64,000 bases of DNA from Planctomycetota bacterium (GTDB taxonomy: Bacteria; Planctomycetota; UBA1135; GCA-002748355). The stretch is from assembly GCA_020638795.1 (NCBI GenBank), contig JACKHW010000004.1, positions 62,001-126,000 on the forward strand. Direction: 5' to 3'. Positions 63,782-64,000 of the stretch are shown one piece after another. Each line of letters opens with the position of its first letter. Position 1 is the stretch's first letter. Under the pieces are notes generated by a model. The model did no database searches, was not told the origin of the DNA, and saw only the letters and a program-made list of their open reading frames with translations. A program made the position numbers and the translations under genes.

Positions 63782-64000
63782 TGACGAACTCGTTCGACTA
63801 TTCCCTCAGCAATCTCGAACAGCTCGAGGCCGAGAGCATCCACATCATTCGCGAGGTCGCCGCGACCTTCACGAAACCGGTGATGCTCTACTCGATCGGC
63901 AAGGACTCGTCCGTGATGCTGCGACTCGCGCAGAAGGCGTTCCATCCGGCGCCACTGCCCTTCCCCCTGATGCACATCGACACGACGTGGAAGTTCCGCG
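63781..64000 (+). CDS. cysD: Sulfate adenylyltransferase subunit 2, N-terminal part
   Basis: Runs off the right edge; 73 codons visible. MTNSFDYSLSNLEQLEAESI leads into IIREVAATFTKPVMLYSIG, then the PP-loop SIGKDSSVMLRLAQKAF and PFPLMHIDTTWKFR, all typical of CysD. With the GTPase subunit CysN (expected downstream) it makes APS from ATP and sulfate. Coupled to cysC by TGATG. Confidence 0.95.
   Translation, partial: MTNSFDYSLSNLEQLEAESIHIIREVAATFTKPVMLYSIGKDSSVMLRLAQKAFHPAPLPFPLMHIDTTWKFR

Overview
This is a gene-dense, high-G+C bacterial chromosome segment. I see no rRNA, tRNA, insertion sequence, phage gene or CRISPR array. The gene content suggests a Gram-negative, probably a Planctomycetota-like organism: an Mla-type lipid transport operon, lipoproteins with Lnt, a complete mreBCD-PBP2-rodA shape operon, an ECF sigma factor paired with a very large membrane anti-sigma-like protein, many secreted TPR proteins, and a MoxR/DUF58/VWA operon ending in a giant TPR protein. 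The phylum is an inference; no marker gene settles it. Most neighbouring genes overlap by ATGA, GTGA or TGATG, so translational coupling is the rule.

Layout. 1-3746 (minus): mlaE-mlaF-mlaD, an auxiliary lipoprotein and the start of an Hpt-like protein. 4120-9347 (plus): a TPR lipoprotein that looks like two secreted precursors joined, then a related TPR protein. 9373-10185 (minus): a TANGO2/NRDE protein. 10463-13666 (plus): a secreted six-hairpin glycosidase-like protein. 13700-16677 (minus): ECF sigma factor and anti-sigma-like protein. 16899-17585 (plus): two small hypotheticals. 17587-24420 (minus): mreB, mreC, mreD, PBP2, rodA. 24591-25706 (minus): a coiled-coil membrane protein, a 60-residue membrane protein and a strong intrinsic terminator. 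26045-28883 (minus): moeA and lnt. 28983-37119 (plus): an adaptor lipoprotein and two RND pump subunits. 37082-37561 (minus): ribH. 37766-41014 (plus): nusB, ftsY and an O-antigen-ligase-like protein with a TPR tail. 41047-42570 (minus): ALDH7-type dehydrogenase.

42668-60594 (minus) reads as one transcription unit of about 18 kb with eight genes: a secreted protein with Ca-binding-like loops, a 783-residue protein with retropepsin-like and thioredoxin-like segments, a membrane protein with a long charged linker, MoxR ATPase, DUF58, two VWA-type membrane proteins and a 2220-residue TPR protein. 60934-64000 (plus): an ABC polysaccharide exporter (Wzm/Wzt type) followed by APS kinase and the start of CysD.

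The most interesting signal is at the end of the first gene of the 18-kb unit. Its TGA codon follows a Cys codon, the same frame stays open and coding-like for 38 more codons, and a hairpin with a bulged U and a GU-containing loop lies 15 nt downstream. This fits a selenocysteine (Cys-Sec-Gly) C-terminus, although a separately started small ORF or a simple nonsense change is not excluded.
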